This document shows, one piece after another, positions 16,868-25,048 of a DNA stretch of 64,000 nucleotides. The notes beneath the pieces were generated by a model. It made no database searches, was not told the origin of the DNA, and worked only from the letters and a program-made list of their open reading frames with translations. The translations under genes and the position numbers were made by a program. Position 1 is the stretch's first letter, and the number at the start of each line of letters is the position of its first letter. Source of the stretch: Terrimesophilobacter sp038243605. GTDB taxonomy: Bacteria; Actinomycetota; Actinomycetes; Actinomycetales; Microbacteriaceae. Where the stretch lies: the NCBI GenBank assembly GCA_038243605.1, contig JBBSQX010000010.1:31529-95528 (forward strand), written 5' to 3'.

Positions 16868-18439
16868 ATGACGTCGTTCGTCGATGAGGTCACCCTCCAT
16901 TTGCGCGCCGGGAACGGTGGCGATGGCTGTGTCTCTGTACGCAGGGAGAAGTTCAAACCACTTGCCGGTCCGGATGGCGGCAATGGCGGCACCGCTGGTG
17001 ACATTATTTTGGTCAGCGACCCCCAGGTCACTACACTTCTTGGTTACCACCGTGGCCCCCACCGCAGGTCAGACAACGGCGGCCCAGGCATGGGCGACAA
17101 CCGTAGTGGGTTCAGTACCCCCGATCTTCTGTTGCCTGTTCCCGTTGGCACCGTTATTAAAGACGCCGACGGAACGGTGCTAACCGATCTTTCCGAGCCA
17201 GGGATGACGTTTATCGTGGCCAATGGCGGCCACGGAGGGCTCGGCAACGCCTCGCTTGCTAGCACTAAACGTAAGGCACCTGGGTTCGCGCTTCTTGGCA
17301 CTCCCGGATGGGAAGGCGATGTAGTTCTCGAACTCAAGGTCGTCGCCGACGTTGCCCTGGTTGGGTACCCTTCCGCAGGTAAGTCGAGCCTGGTTGCCGC
17401 GATGTCGGCAGCGAAGCCAAAGATTGCCGACTACCCCTTTACAACCTTGCATCCAAACCTCGGCGTCGTGCAGGCGGGCGATATCAGGTACACCATCGCA
17501 GACGTTCCTGGTCTGATCGAAGGTGCAAGCGAAGGAAAAGGGCTTGGCCTCGAGTTCTTGCGGCACGTTGAACGCTGTTCTGCGCTCGTGCACGTGTTGG
17601 ATTGCGCCACGCTTGAACCCGGCAGAGACCCCATCAGTGATGTGGATATCATCCTCAAGGAGCTCGCTGCGTACCCGGTGCCCGAGGGCCAGCTTCCGTT
17701 GCTTGAACGGCCACAGGTCATCGCGCTCAACAAAATCGATGTTCCAGAGGGACGCGACCTCGCAGATCTCGTGCGCCCAGAGCTGGAGGGCCGCGGATAC
17801 CGTGTCTTCGAAATCTCCACCGTGAGTCGTGAAGGCCTACCGCAGCTGTCATTTGCTCTTGCAGCACTCGTAGTAGAAGCACGTGCCGCCATCCCCGTGG
17901 CGCCACCTCGCATCACGGTTCGGCCGAAAGCAGTAGATGAAGGCGGATTTCACATCCGTGTTGAGGGTGGCTCCAGCGGCAACACCTACAGGGTCGTTGG
18001 TACCAAACCGGAGCGCTGGGTGGCTCAGACGAACTTCACCAATGATGAGGCCGTCGGGTTCCTCGCTGATCGGCTCGCAAAACTGGGTGTCGAGAACGAA
18101 CTGTTCAAGTCGGGCGCCGTCGCGGGCTCTACTGTAATTATCGGCGCAGGCCAGGGGGTCGTTTTCGACTGGGAGCCCACTCTCACGTCGACTGCAGAGC
18201 TGATCACGGGGCCACGTGGCGCCGATGCACGCCTCGATGCGTCCGATCGCCCAACCCGCAACAAGCGGCGTGAAGACTATTTCGCGCGAATGGATGCGAA
18301 GGCCGCTGCGCGCGCGGAACTTATCCGCGAGCGTGAAGCTGGAGTGTGGACGGATGATGAAGGTTTCGCTATTGAACGCGACGCTGAGACCGATGCCGAC
18401 GACAATACTGACAGCGGGCCCACCAACCCCAGCGAATGA
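16868..18439 (+). CDS. obgE: GTPase Obg/CgtA
   Basis: The 523-aa ribosome-assembly GTPase has the Gly-rich OBG domain (residues 1-158: GNGGDGCVSVRREKF, PDGGNGG). The G domain has P-loop GYPSAGKSS (about 165-173), DVPGLIEGA and NKIDV. The C-terminal OCT domain (about 350-425) and an acidic tail follow. It binds the 50S subunit and links growth to ppGpp. GAGGGAGT precedes the ATG. In many actinobacteria proB and proA follow obgE; here they are absent. Confidence 0.97.
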   Translation: MTSFVDEVTLHLRAGNGGDGCVSVRREKFKPLAGPDGGNGGTAGDIILVSDPQVTTLLGYHRGPHRRSDNGGPGMGDNRSGFSTPDLLLPVPVGTVIKDADGTVLTDLSEPGMTFIVANGGHGGLGNASLASTKRKAPGFALLGTPGWEGDVVLELKVVADVALVGYPSAGKSSLVAAMSAAKPKIADYPFTTLHPNLGVVQAGDIRYTIADVPGLIEGASEGKGLGLEFLRHVERCSALVHVLDCATLEPGRDPISDVDIILKELAAYPVPEGQLPLLERPQVIALNKIDVPEGRDLADLVRPELEGRGYRVFEISTVSREGLPQLSFALAALVVEARAAIPVAPPRITVRPKAVDEGGFHIRVEGGSSGNTYRVVGTKPERWVAQTNFTNDEAVGFLADRLAKLGVENELFKSGAVAGSTVIIGAGQGVVFDWEPTLTSTAELITGPRGADARLDASDRPTRNKRREDYFARMDAKAAARAELIREREAGVWTDDEGFAIERDAETDADDNTDSGPTNPSE

Positions 18440-18547
18440 CGTGTGCTGCTAGTCACGCACTGCGTACGGCCCACGCGGGGGACATTCACGGTAGATTAGT
18501 GAAGGCGATTAGCACTAACGTTGCTGCGCCAGCCGAATGGAGATGAA

Positions 18548-18745
18548 ATGCAACTGCTTGCCATTGCTGCCGCTGAGGAGCTCGCACCACTTTTTATGCC
18601 CAACTGGGCTTTTGCGCTCACAGCCTTCATCGTATTTGCCTTCCTGGGGATCGTCGCGTGGAGTTTTCGCGATGTAGCGAACCGGCACGCACACAAGACC
18701 AGTGGCGACACTCATCACGCCGCAGATGAGCACGCGGGCCATTAG
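18548..18745 (+). CDS. Small single-TM membrane protein
   Basis: The 65-aa product MQLLAIAAAEELAPLFMPNW continues into one membrane helix (about residues 20-40: FALTAFIVFAFLGIVAWSF). A His-rich tail ends the protein (HAHKTSGDTHHAADEHAGH, six His in the last 20 residues). GGAGATG is 5 nt before the ATG. It precedes nadD by 11 nt. The His-rich tail might bind metal ions, but this is only suggested by composition. Similar small proteins occur at this place in Microbacteriaceae. Confidence 0.7.
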   Translation: MQLLAIAAAEELAPLFMPNWAFALTAFIVFAFLGIVAWSFRDVANRHAHKTSGDTHHAADEHAGH

Positions 18746-18756
18746 GCCTCCTCACC

Positions 18757-19359
18757 ATGGCTGCCCGCGCGCAGAAGCGTTCTCGCATTGGCGTGATGGG
18801 CGGAACTTTCGACCCGATTCACAACGGTCACCTCGTGGCCGCCAGCGAGGTTCGACAGCACTTCGGCCTCGATGAGGTTGTTTTCGTTCCCACCGGATTT
18901 CCATATCAGAAGCGTGATGTGTCGAAAGCTGAACATCGTTACCTGATGACCGTCATCGCCACCGCGTCGAACCCCGACTTCACAGTGAGCCGAATCGATA
19001 TCGATCGCGCAGGGCCCACTTACACGATCGACACTCTTCGTGAGTTGCGCGACCAGCGCCCCGATGCGGACCTCTTCTTCATCTCCGGTGCAGATGCGGT
19101 TGCCCAAATCTTGGATTGGAAAGACGCGAAAGAGCTCTTTGAGCTTGCCCATTTCGTAGCTGTGAGCAGGCCGGGACATCGGCTAAACGTTTCCGGATTA
19201 CCAGAGCAGCACGTAAGCTTGCTAGAAGTGCCTGCGTTGGCCATCTCATCCACTGATTGTCGAAGTCGGGTCAGCCGGGCATTCCCGGTTTGGTATCTGG
19301 TTCCTGATGGAGTCGTTCAATACATCTCCAAGTACCATCTGTATCGGAGTTTTAAGTGA
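18757..19359 (+). CDS. nadD: Nicotinate-nucleotide adenylyltransferase
   Basis: The 200-aa enzyme makes deamido-NAD from NaMN and ATP. The nucleotidyl-transferase motif GGTFDPIHNGHL is at about residues 15-26, and ISSTDCRSRVS near the C-terminus is the second ATP-binding signature (ISSTxxR). Upstream there is no clear Shine-Dalgarno; translation may be coupled to the small gene before it. Its TGA overlaps the GTG of the next gene by 4 nt. Confidence 0.95.
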   Translation: MAARAQKRSRIGVMGGTFDPIHNGHLVAASEVRQHFGLDEVVFVPTGFPYQKRDVSKAEHRYLMTVIATASNPDFTVSRIDIDRAGPTYTIDTLRELRDQRPDADLFFISGADAVAQILDWKDAKELFELAHFVAVSRPGHRLNVSGLPEQHVSLLEVPALAISSTDCRSRVSRAFPVWYLVPDGVVQYISKYHLYRSFK

Positions 19360-21461
19360 CAACTTGGCAAGATCAGCAGCCGCAAAGTCGGCGCGCTCTT
19401 CGTGAGAGTGAGCGCGCTCACGCCCAGGGCGCCACGTCCAATGCAGTTGATGAGCAGCCCACGGAGTCCGACTTTGATCAGAAGATGTGGCAAGAACAGG
19501 CCTTACCTTCCGCACACGATTTTCCGGCGCGGGTAGCGCCAGAGCCGGTACCGTCAGAGCCGGTATCCTCAGTGCCCGTATCCTCAGTGCCCGTAACCTC
19601 AGTGCCCGTAACCTCAGTGCCCGTAACCTCAGTGCCCGTGCCCGTAACGTCCGAGCCGGTATCATCAGATTCGCGACGGTCAGAGCATCGCGAGTCAGAA
19701 CAGCGTTCCTCTGATGAGCCCCTGCGTCGATCACGACAGTCAGGCACAACTCGCCCAGATAATGATTCTTCGTCTGCGCCAGAGTCGCCGGCGTATCGCC
19801 TTCGTGACTTCAGCCCAGAGACACGTGGCTCGTCGTTCTCTTCGACTCAGACGGCACCATGGACTCCTCCGGCACCTGGCAGCGAAGACTTGAGCTATCA
19901 GACCTCGGTGGATGCGAATAGGCCAGCCGCGAAAGAGAACTTTTCCCCGGCGTTCACGCCGCCAGTGCTGGTGACGAGCGACGATGTATCTGCCGGGGCT
20001 GACGTGCCAGAAGTTGGGGTGCCGGTAGTTGAGGTACCGGTAGTTGAGGTACCAGCAGTTGAGGCGCCAGAACCCGACCTAGTGCCAGAGCCTGACGCGC
20101 CAGAGCCTGACGCGCCCGAAGCTGACGTGTTGCCGAAACCTGTAGTGGCCGACAATCCGTTAGAACACACACTCACCCGTCGTGAGATCCGCGAACTGAG
20201 AAACGCAGCAACGCGCGAGAGCTTTAGCGACTCGGCACCCGACGAAGAGTCACCAGAATCACAGGCACCCGAGTTATCGGAACCAGAGGCCTCTGTGCCC
20301 GTTGAAGCTGTGCCTTTTGAAGCTGTGCCAGACGAGCTTGAACCAGAGCTCACCGCTCACGGGGTGCAAACACCAGAAGAGCTTGTACAAGAGCTAGTCG
20401 AACCGCAAAAAGTGGCGTCGCCAGTTTTCTCCCCGGTCGAAATCGTGTCACCTCCTGTTGAACTTGTGCCGCCACCTATTGATACCCCGGCGACATCACA
20501 GCCAGATGGTGAGCTTGCCGCTGCAATGGCAGAGTTCGACAAGATGTTTCAGAGTGAGCCGACAGTGCTGCCATTGGGTGAACCAACGGCAGGAAAGCCT
20601 AAAGCTCTAGAACCTGAAGTGGCGGAGCCTGAAACTGTGGAGTCCGTCGGTTTCGACTGGAGTGCTCCAGAAATTGAACCAGAGATGTCGCCAGAACCTG
20701 TGGCGAAGGTGACGCCCCCGGCACTTATTGGGGCCGAACCACGAATTGAACCCGAACCACTGGTGGAGCCGGAACCTCTGGTGGCACCCGCACCACCCAC
20801 GGTGATTGATTCATCAGCGACAGTTGAGCCATCACCAGTAGTTGACTCTTCATCCGCATCCGCATCCGCTTCCGGCACGCCACGTATGTCTCGGCGTGCG
20901 TCGAGCGTTCCGACTCTGGAACCAGTTGTCAACGTGGCAGAGCCGCTGCGTGAAGTTGTGACCGCACCAGAGGTCTACTCGGCACCTGTGGGGCACTGGT
21001 CCGCTCAGCCTGTGAACGACGAAGGCGTCGATTTCGCTGTGCGTCCTCATCAGCGCGATATCTCATCGAGTGACGCGATTACGACAAGCGCACTTGTTTT
21101 ACCGAGTTTTCCCGTGTCGATGCCGACGACCGGTCCGGTGAGCGGTACAGGTGAGATTCTGATGACGGGTTCCATCGCACTCCCACGAAGCCTTGGTGTG
21201 AACGGCCTGCACCCTTCACGGTACGATCGTCCAGATATTGATGACATTATTGATGCCGCCGACCGGCACGACATTGCGCCTGATTCGGCGCCAGTGCGTG
21301 CTGTGAGAGCGGTGAGCACGTACACATCGTCGCAGGGACTTATTAACACGAAACGTCCTAAAGGCAACAACTTGCCCATGATCCTCTCCATTACGGCTGG
21401 GGTCATGATGGTTGGCGTCGTTGTGCTGGTTGTTGTTGGAATGATCTTCAAGATCTTCTAA
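19356..21461 (+). CDS. Long acidic low-complexity protein with C-terminal membrane anchor
   Basis: The 701-aa protein is almost entirely Pro/Glu/Val/Ser-rich and should be disordered. It carries two runs of pentapeptide repeats (SVPVT and VEVPV types), an RREIRELRNA motif (about residue 274-283) like the N-terminal SRRALRESERA, and one hydrophobic helix at the very end (about residues 675-700). With that topology it is tail-anchored, with the long part on the cytoplasmic side unless exported. It overlaps nadD (GTGA) and is followed by rsfS after 38 nt. Orthologues at this locus are expected to vary strongly in length. Function is unknown. Confidence 0.75.
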   Translation: MTTWQDQQPQSRRALRESERAHAQGATSNAVDEQPTESDFDQKMWQEQALPSAHDFPARVAPEPVPSEPVSSVPVSSVPVTSVPVTSVPVTSVPVPVTSEPVSSDSRRSEHRESEQRSSDEPLRRSRQSGTTRPDNDSSSAPESPAYRLRDFSPETRGSSFSSTQTAPWTPPAPGSEDLSYQTSVDANRPAAKENFSPAFTPPVLVTSDDVSAGADVPEVGVPVVEVPVVEVPAVEAPEPDLVPEPDAPEPDAPEADVLPKPVVADNPLEHTLTRREIRELRNAATRESFSDSAPDEESPESQAPELSEPEASVPVEAVPFEAVPDELEPELTAHGVQTPEELVQELVEPQKVASPVFSPVEIVSPPVELVPPPIDTPATSQPDGELAAAMAEFDKMFQSEPTVLPLGEPTAGKPKALEPEVAEPETVESVGFDWSAPEIEPEMSPEPVAKVTPPALIGAEPRIEPEPLVEPEPLVAPAPPTVIDSSATVEPSPVVDSSSASASASGTPRMSRRASSVPTLEPVVNVAEPLREVVTAPEVYSAPVGHWSAQPVNDEGVDFAVRPHQRDISSSDAITTSALVLPSFPVSMPTTGPVSGTGEILMTGSIALPRSLGVNGLHPSRYDRPDIDDIIDAADRHDIAPDSAPVRAVRAVSTYTSSQGLINTKRPKGNNLPMILSITAGVMMVGVVVLVVVGMIFKIF
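19566..19640 (+). repeat. Five tandem 15-bp repeats inside the low-complexity gene
   Basis: The unit (T/A)CCTCAGTGCCCGTA is present five times without gaps, each copy differing from the next by at most two bases, encoding SVPV(S/T). The near-identity suggests recent slippage expansion that keeps the frame. Confidence 0.9.
20012..20071 (+). repeat. Four imperfect 15-bp repeats (VEVPV)
   Basis: Copies start at 20012, 20027, 20042 and 20057, based on AGTTGAGGTACCGGT. They encode V(E/G)VPV-like units. They are more diverged than the run at 19566. Confidence 0.8.
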
Positions 21462-21499
21462 TTCTTGACGCACACTTTACTGAAACTGGTGGAACTTTT

Positions 21500-21856
21500 A
21501 TGACCGCATCCGAGCGCGCGCGCGACCTCCTTTCGATTGCGGCGACGGCTGCCGACGCCAAGCAAGCAGAAGACTTGGTCGCCCTCGACGTATCCGAACC
21601 ATTACCGTTCGCAGATATCTTTCTTCTGGCGAGTGGCCGCAATGAGCGCCAAGTGACAGCGATCGCCTCCGAGATTGAGGACCGTCTTATCGCGAGCGGA
21701 ACCAAACCACTTCGTCGAGAGGGCCGAGCGGAAGGCCGATGGATTCTTCTCGACTTTGGCGACCTCGTTGTGCACGTCTTCCATGCCGACGAGCGGCTTT
21801 TCTACTCCCTCGAGCGGCTCTGGAACGATTGCCCGGTTCTTCCTATCAGCGCCTAA
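21500..21856 (+). CDS. rsfS: Ribosome silencing factor RsfS
   Basis: The 118-aa RsfS/Iojap protein binds L14 and blocks subunit joining in starvation. The family pattern is visible in DLVALDVSEPLPFADIFLLASGRNERQV, GRWILLDFGDLVVHVFHADERLFYSLERLW. It follows nadD in most bacteria; here one gene is inserted. The start is the ATG after GGTGGAAC. Confidence 0.96.
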   Translation: MTASERARDLLSIAATAADAKQAEDLVALDVSEPLPFADIFLLASGRNERQVTAIASEIEDRLIASGTKPLRREGRAEGRWILLDFGDLVVHVFHADERLFYSLERLWNDCPVLPISA

Positions 21857-21857
21857 C

Positions 21858-22856
21858 GTGATCGAACTTCCGAGCTGGGATGCCCTGCCGGGAGATGCAG
21901 ACCGGTGCCTCGCTCGTGTGGATGTGTGGGCAGAGACTCTTCGTGACCACCCCGTGGTGGCTGAGTTTTCGGAATCCTCTGCGCGACAACTGAGCGGCCT
22001 GCGAGGGGCCGAGCTTAGTGAAGCCCTCGACGTTTTTGCCGCCGGATACTGGAATTTTCGTGGCGGTCGTGAAAGAAACCTTGCAGCGTGCCCAGAATTT
22101 TCAACAATCCAAGCGGCGGCGATAGACGATGCCGCAGCACGCCTTGGACTTATGGGAACGCTGCCGCCCCGCCGCCGAAAGTATGACGCAGTCATCATGA
22201 CTGGCGGGATGGTGCGCGCTGGCATCGTCAAGCCCCGATACGCGCGCGAGCTTTATGACAGTGGCGTTAGATGGAAGGAGGCGGTCTTTCTGGGCGGTTT
22301 TCGCGCACTTGCCGGCGACGAGTTGACGTTGGCTCCACTCCTTGGTGTGAAGGGAGTTGACGAGTTTGATTCCATGGTGGCAGGAATGCGTAGTGCGTTC
22401 GAGCTTGGGGATCCTGACACTGTGGGGAGCTCCGCAGGGGAGGGCGTTGATCTCGCGGCCCACGCGACCGGCAACTCTGGGTGGCGTGAGGACTCCTGGG
22501 GATGGAATGGCTGCACACTTCGTGTACTGGCGGCGCCATCATCCGATCCGCTGATCCGTCGTGCAAACACTGTCGACACATATCGTTTTTGGGCGGCCAG
22601 CGCGCAGGGAATCCGGTCGGTGCTTGTCATGACGACGCCGGTTTACGTTCCCTATCAGGGGGCGGGGGCCATCGAAGTTTTGGGAGCCGAGTTTGGTTTC
22701 TCTGTCGAAACAGTCGCTGTGAGTGCATCAGCGAGCGATCTGGGTGAGCACAGTCAATCCTTTTTACCGCAGCACCGCGCGCAGGAAATGCGTTCGGCAG
22801 TCCATGGAATGCGCAGCCTTCGCGCACGGATCACAGGTCCTGCCAGCGACGTGTGA
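21858..22856 (+). CDS. Unrecognised protein, possibly a diverged DUF218/YdcF-like fold
   Basis: The 332-aa soluble protein begins with GTG one base after the rsfS stop, so it is probably coupled. No clear family was recognised. Its order of elements resembles the DUF218 (YdcF/SanA) fold: a first strand with YDAVIMTGGM (about residue 107), KPRYARELYDSGVRWKEAVF then LGGFR, a later ANTVDTYRFWAASAQGIRS, and a strand VLVMTTPVYVPYQGAGAIEV. There is no TM helix. DUF218 proteins may bind nucleotides or act on envelope precursors. The assignment is inference, and the gene could be a lineage-specific orphan. Confidence 0.65.
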   Translation: MIELPSWDALPGDADRCLARVDVWAETLRDHPVVAEFSESSARQLSGLRGAELSEALDVFAAGYWNFRGGRERNLAACPEFSTIQAAAIDDAAARLGLMGTLPPRRRKYDAVIMTGGMVRAGIVKPRYARELYDSGVRWKEAVFLGGFRALAGDELTLAPLLGVKGVDEFDSMVAGMRSAFELGDPDTVGSSAGEGVDLAAHATGNSGWREDSWGWNGCTLRVLAAPSSDPLIRRANTVDTYRFWAASAQGIRSVLVMTTPVYVPYQGAGAIEVLGAEFGFSVETVAVSASASDLGEHSQSFLPQHRAQEMRSAVHGMRSLRARITGPASDV

Positions 22857-22948
22857 CCGCAGATGTGCGGCCATCCGCTGACGTGTACCGCACCGACCCC
22901 CCGGGTGTAGTAATCTGGGAAAGTTGTTTGCGAGTGATCGCGAACTAT

Positions 22949-23025
<77 letters not shown>

Positions 23026-23112
23026 AAATGTGCGCATTCATTGGCATGCTGCCGACCTCTGTGTTTCAGGACAGCGCGACTACCCTGGCGAGTCACGGTA
23101 TTCTTGAGCATC

Positions 23113-23514
23113 ATGACCTTGAATACTCCAGCCCAGGCACACGGTGCTTCCCCAGTCCTTGTGACGCTCGGTCAAATTGTTGCTAACGAAAACTGGGTGA
23201 CAACGCCGGCGGGTTCGTGGGAACTCAAAGACGCAAATGTCACCCTCATTGATCAGACGCGAATGGAATCCCGAATTCCGGTGTGGGCAATCGTGACAGC
23301 CGTCATCACTTTCTTGTTCTTTTTTCTGGGCCTACTTTTCTTGCTGGCCAAAGAGAACGTGATCACCGGCTACATCACGCTAACTGTCACGTCTGATCAG
23401 GGGCATGTCTTTACCGAGCATGTGCCGGTCAATAGCTTCATCCTTCGCGACGACATCTTTGGCCGTGTCAACTATCTTCAGTTTCTCATTGGGCAAGCCC
23501 GCGCCAAGGGCTAA
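23113..23514 (+). CDS. Unrecognised single-TM protein
   Basis: The 133-aa protein has a soluble N-terminal part (residues 1-52), one strong membrane helix (about 55-80: PVWAIVTAVITFLFFFLGLL...), and a C-terminal beta-rich part (ITLTVTSDQGHVFTEHVPVN). A TATTCT box (23099-23104) lies 8 nt before the ATG, so transcription may begin very near the start. The frame extends upstream through the tRNA, which is not coding. No family recognised; the gene seems isolated. Confidence 0.65.
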   Translation: MTLNTPAQAHGASPVLVTLGQIVANENWVTTPAGSWELKDANVTLIDQTRMESRIPVWAIVTAVITFLFFFLGLLFLLAKENVITGYITLTVTSDQGHVFTEHVPVNSFILRDDIFGRVNYLQFLIGQARAKG

Positions 23515-23686
23515 GCCCGCGTATCGCGATGAGTGCGGCAACTCTCGCACTCGATGGTACTCAACTGCAGGGTGCCACCTTCGGTGATGCCATCCGCGTC
23601 GCCTCGCGCACTGCTCCTGCTCGATGTTCTTGCGGTCGGATGTTGGGCCGCGATGGCTGAAACACCGTAAAACCAGAAAAGAGCGC

Positions 23687-24931
23687 TTAGCCCCGCAGCT
23701 TTTTTCGCAGGCGACGGGCTTCTCTCACCTCGCGACGATGCTCACGGCTGTCCCAACGTAGCGTCGCTGCGGCGAGTATTGCGGCAAGGACCGTCGCGGT
23801 AAGGATCGCTAACTTCGCGGCGTCACTGTGCGCTGCGTCGGGGAAAGAAAGTTCAGCCAGAAGCAGAGATACGGTGAACCCGATACCTGCCAGCAGGCCA
23901 ACAGGAATCAGGTCTCGCAGCGAAAGTCCACGGGGGAGTTGCAGCTTCGTCAGCTTTGAAACGAGTGCGGTGGTGCCCAAAACTCCGACGATTTTGCCCA
24001 CCACAAGCCCAAGCACGATGGCCAGAACGACAGGTTGACCGAAGAGTGCGGCAGCACCGCCACCGTCCACGATCGATACGCCCGCGGAAAAGAAGGCGAA
24101 AACGGGCAGCGCGAACGCCGACGACCACGGTTTGACGACGTGTTCGTAGCGTCGTGATCGTGTTGAGCCCTCACCGTGCAGATAGCGTGCCGGGATCACC
24201 ACACCGAGGAGCACGCCGGCGATGGTGGCATGGATGCCTGACGTGTGCATGAGCCCCCACGCGAGCACGGCGAGAGGAACAAGAATCCACCACCGAGCCC
24301 AGCGAAGGCGGCTCACGAAAGCGAACACAGCGATGACGAGCAGGGCGAGAAGGAACGCGATGAGATTCACACTCGCGGTGTAGAACACCGCGATGATGAT
24401 GATGGCGAGCAGGTCATCAACGACGGCAAGCGCGAGAAGAAAGGTGCGAAGCGATGACGGAAGTCCGCGACCGAAGATCGCGAGAATGGCCAGCGCGAAG
24501 GCGATGTCTGTTGCCGTGGGAATCGCCCAGCCGTGCAGAGCTGACGTATCTCCTGCGACAAGGATCACACCCACGAAGATGAGCGCTGGCACCGCCATCC
24601 CGCCGACCGCAGCAAGTATCGGCACGGCGGCTTCGCGAAAGTTTCGCAAGTGTCCGCTGACGAACTCGGTTTTGAGTTCTGCGCCCACCACGAAGAAGAA
24701 GATGGCCAGCAACCCGTCGGTTGCCCACGACGCGAGTGAGAGATCAAGGTGCAAAACGGAGGGGCCGAGTGTGAGCTCAGACAGCGCCACATACCCCGAC
24801 CGCCACGGGGAATTTGCCCACACGAGCGCGACGGTTGCCGCGAGAAACAGCAAGGCGCCGCTGGTTGTTTCGAGTGTCACCCAGCGATGTGCGCGCACTC
24901 GCTTTGAACGGTGAGTTCTGTATTCGGGCAT
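23687..24931 (-). CDS. nhaA: Na+/H+ antiporter NhaA
   Basis: The about 414-aa, 11-12-helix antiporter exports Na+ for H+. The essential residues are visible in PTATDIAFALAIL and ALAVVDDLLAI (the Asp pair corresponding to D163/D164 of E. coli NhaA). FFFVVGAELKTEFVSGHL and GFTVSLLLAELSF are also typical. The frame stays open to 25000; I prefer the ATG at 24931 because GGAG lies 4 nt upstream, but starts at 24946 or 25000 cannot be excluded. With the two osmoprotectant importers it supports a salt-adapted physiology. Confidence 0.93.
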   Translation of the reverse strand: MPEYRTHRSKRVRAHRWVTLETTSGALLFLAATVALVWANSPWRSGYVALSELTLGPSVLHLDLSLASWATDGLLAIFFFVVGAELKTEFVSGHLRNFREAAVPILAAVGGMAVPALIFVGVILVAGDTSALHGWAIPTATDIAFALAILAIFGRGLPSSLRTFLLALAVVDDLLAIIIIAVFYTASVNLIAFLLALLVIAVFAFVSRLRWARWWILVPLAVLAWGLMHTSGIHATIAGVLLGVVIPARYLHGEGSTRSRRYEHVVKPWSSAFALPVFAFFSAGVSIVDGGGAAALFGQPVVLAIVLGLVVGKIVGVLGTTALVSKLTKLQLPRGLSLRDLIPVGLLAGIGFTVSLLLAELSFPDAAHSDAAKLAILTATVLAAILAAATLRWDSREHRREVREARRLRKKLRG

Positions 24932-25048
24932 GGGGCTCCAGCTCATGAGGGCACAGCTGGCAGGGTCGCCAACAGAGCCGTCGACCAGACTTCCCGACAC
25001 AACCAGGTACCAAGTCTACCGGTCGAGCTAGAACTGTAGGTCAGCGGA

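Noticed and set aside
19478..19747. Antisense Thr/Gly-rich ORF (TGTEVTGTEVTGTE)
   Set aside because: It is only the reverse reading of the 15-bp repeats in the coding strand.
23529..23660. 43-codon plus-strand ORF in the gap before nhaA
   Set aside because: No Shine-Dalgarno, no leaderless -10 box and no recognisable sequence; kept out as chance.
24393..24914. 173-aa plus-strand ORF inside nhaA
   Set aside because: Shadow of a clear NhaA coding frame; biased Ser/Arg composition.
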